64,000 bases of DNA, from NCBI GenBank assembly GCA_012861695.1, contig JAAOOA010000183.1, positions 476,001 through 540,000 on the forward strand. Reading direction: 5' to 3'. The translations under genes were made by a program, and so were the position numbers. Positions within the stretch are counted from its first letter, which is position 1, and the number at the start of each line of letters is the position of its first letter. Of the stretch, positions 63,731-64,000 are shown one piece after another. The stretch comes from Trematomus loennbergii (Eukaryota > Chordata > Actinopteri > Perciformes > Nototheniidae). The notes under the pieces were generated by a model. It was not told the DNA's origin. It searched no databases and saw only the letters and a program-made list of their open reading frames with translations.

Positions 63731-63975
63731 ATTGTTTTAAGCCTCACTATCCTTAAGTTTAGGCATGAAGAGGGACTGGTTATGTTTAGGTTTTTATTGT
63801 GAGGGCTAGGTGCTATTATTAATATTATAAGCATTTAATCCAAGCCCTTCACTGTCCTACAGACACTAAAACCACGAAACATGCAAATCGCCCCACAGTG
63901 ACTATGCAGTTTATTAATTATTGTTTTACGCCTCACTATCCTTAAGTTAGGGTTAGGGTTAGGGTTAGGTTAGGT
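63731..63975 (+). repeat. Direct repeat ending in telomere-like tract, right
   Basis: 'attattgttttaagcctcac' and 'tatccttaagtt' occur at about 63731 and again at 63918 (one change). After the second copy, 63946-63975 holds 30 bp of TTAGGG/TTAGG repeats. The first copy has only 'tttaggc' at that place. Confidence 0.85.
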
Positions 63976-64000
63976 AAAAGCCACCAGATCTCCCCATGTC

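Overview
This window looks like repeat-dense, non-coding-rich nuclear DNA from a teleost fish. The reasons are the mix of transposable elements (L2-like and other LINEs, Tc1/mariner, several hAT types, BEL/Pao, Ty3/gypsy chromoviruses, a Penelope-like element), long (CA)n microsatellites, vertebrate-style introns in agmatinase, and a trypsin terminal exon. No bacterial or viral gene organisation, CRISPR array, rRNA or tRNA gene was seen.

Layout. 1-1372: 3' end of an L2-like LINE. 1370-5480: internally deleted BEL/Pao retrotransposon. 5767-11855: an unclassified dispersed repeat family (copies A-C) around a decayed hAT-type transposase gene (7114-9600). 11923-14200: two short TIR elements and a 7-bp array. 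14194-18240: dispersed repeats, a Tc1 fragment, a truncated LINE and an antisense L2 fragment. 18497-19433: segment repeated at 35780-36716. 19458-21569: hAT deletion derivative with a perfect 8-bp target duplication. 22490-35738: a 34-bp minisatellite split by a tandem gypsy chromovirus (LTR-internal-LTR-internal-LTR) plus foreign DNA and an orphan LTR tail. 36720-40560: minisatellites and microsatellites. 40569-44100: a second, internally deleted gypsy with its own nested DNA transposon. 45651-47169: four 3' exons of agmatinase (minus strand). 47178-52777: a 10-bp satellite interrupted by an L2-like LINE. 53900-55080: repeats with a THAP-like remnant. 56294-56449: last exon of a trypsin-like protease. 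57060-57960: a tandem repeat carrying RFX X-box palindromes. 59020-63560: a Penelope-like element on the minus strand, flanked on both sides by TTAGGG-like tracts.

Only two host genes are visible, and each only as its C-terminal part. Most other coding signal is broken transposon protein. The two gypsy copies differ mainly by single-base gaps, and agmatinase shows the same kind of gap at single-base resolution, so part of the apparent decay may be assembly error rather than mutation.

Most striking observations: (1) a gypsy whose LTR carries a 10-nt sequence, about 28 nt after a TATA-like box, exactly complementary to the site just downstream of the LTR, the signature of Tf1/sushi-type self-priming; (2) exact recovery of the original minisatellite phase and a 5-bp target duplication across 12.4 kb; (3) a Penelope-like element with an SGNH-hydrolase-like segment upstream of its reverse transcriptase; (4) two nested insertions whose empty target sites are preserved in paralogous copies elsewhere in the same window.
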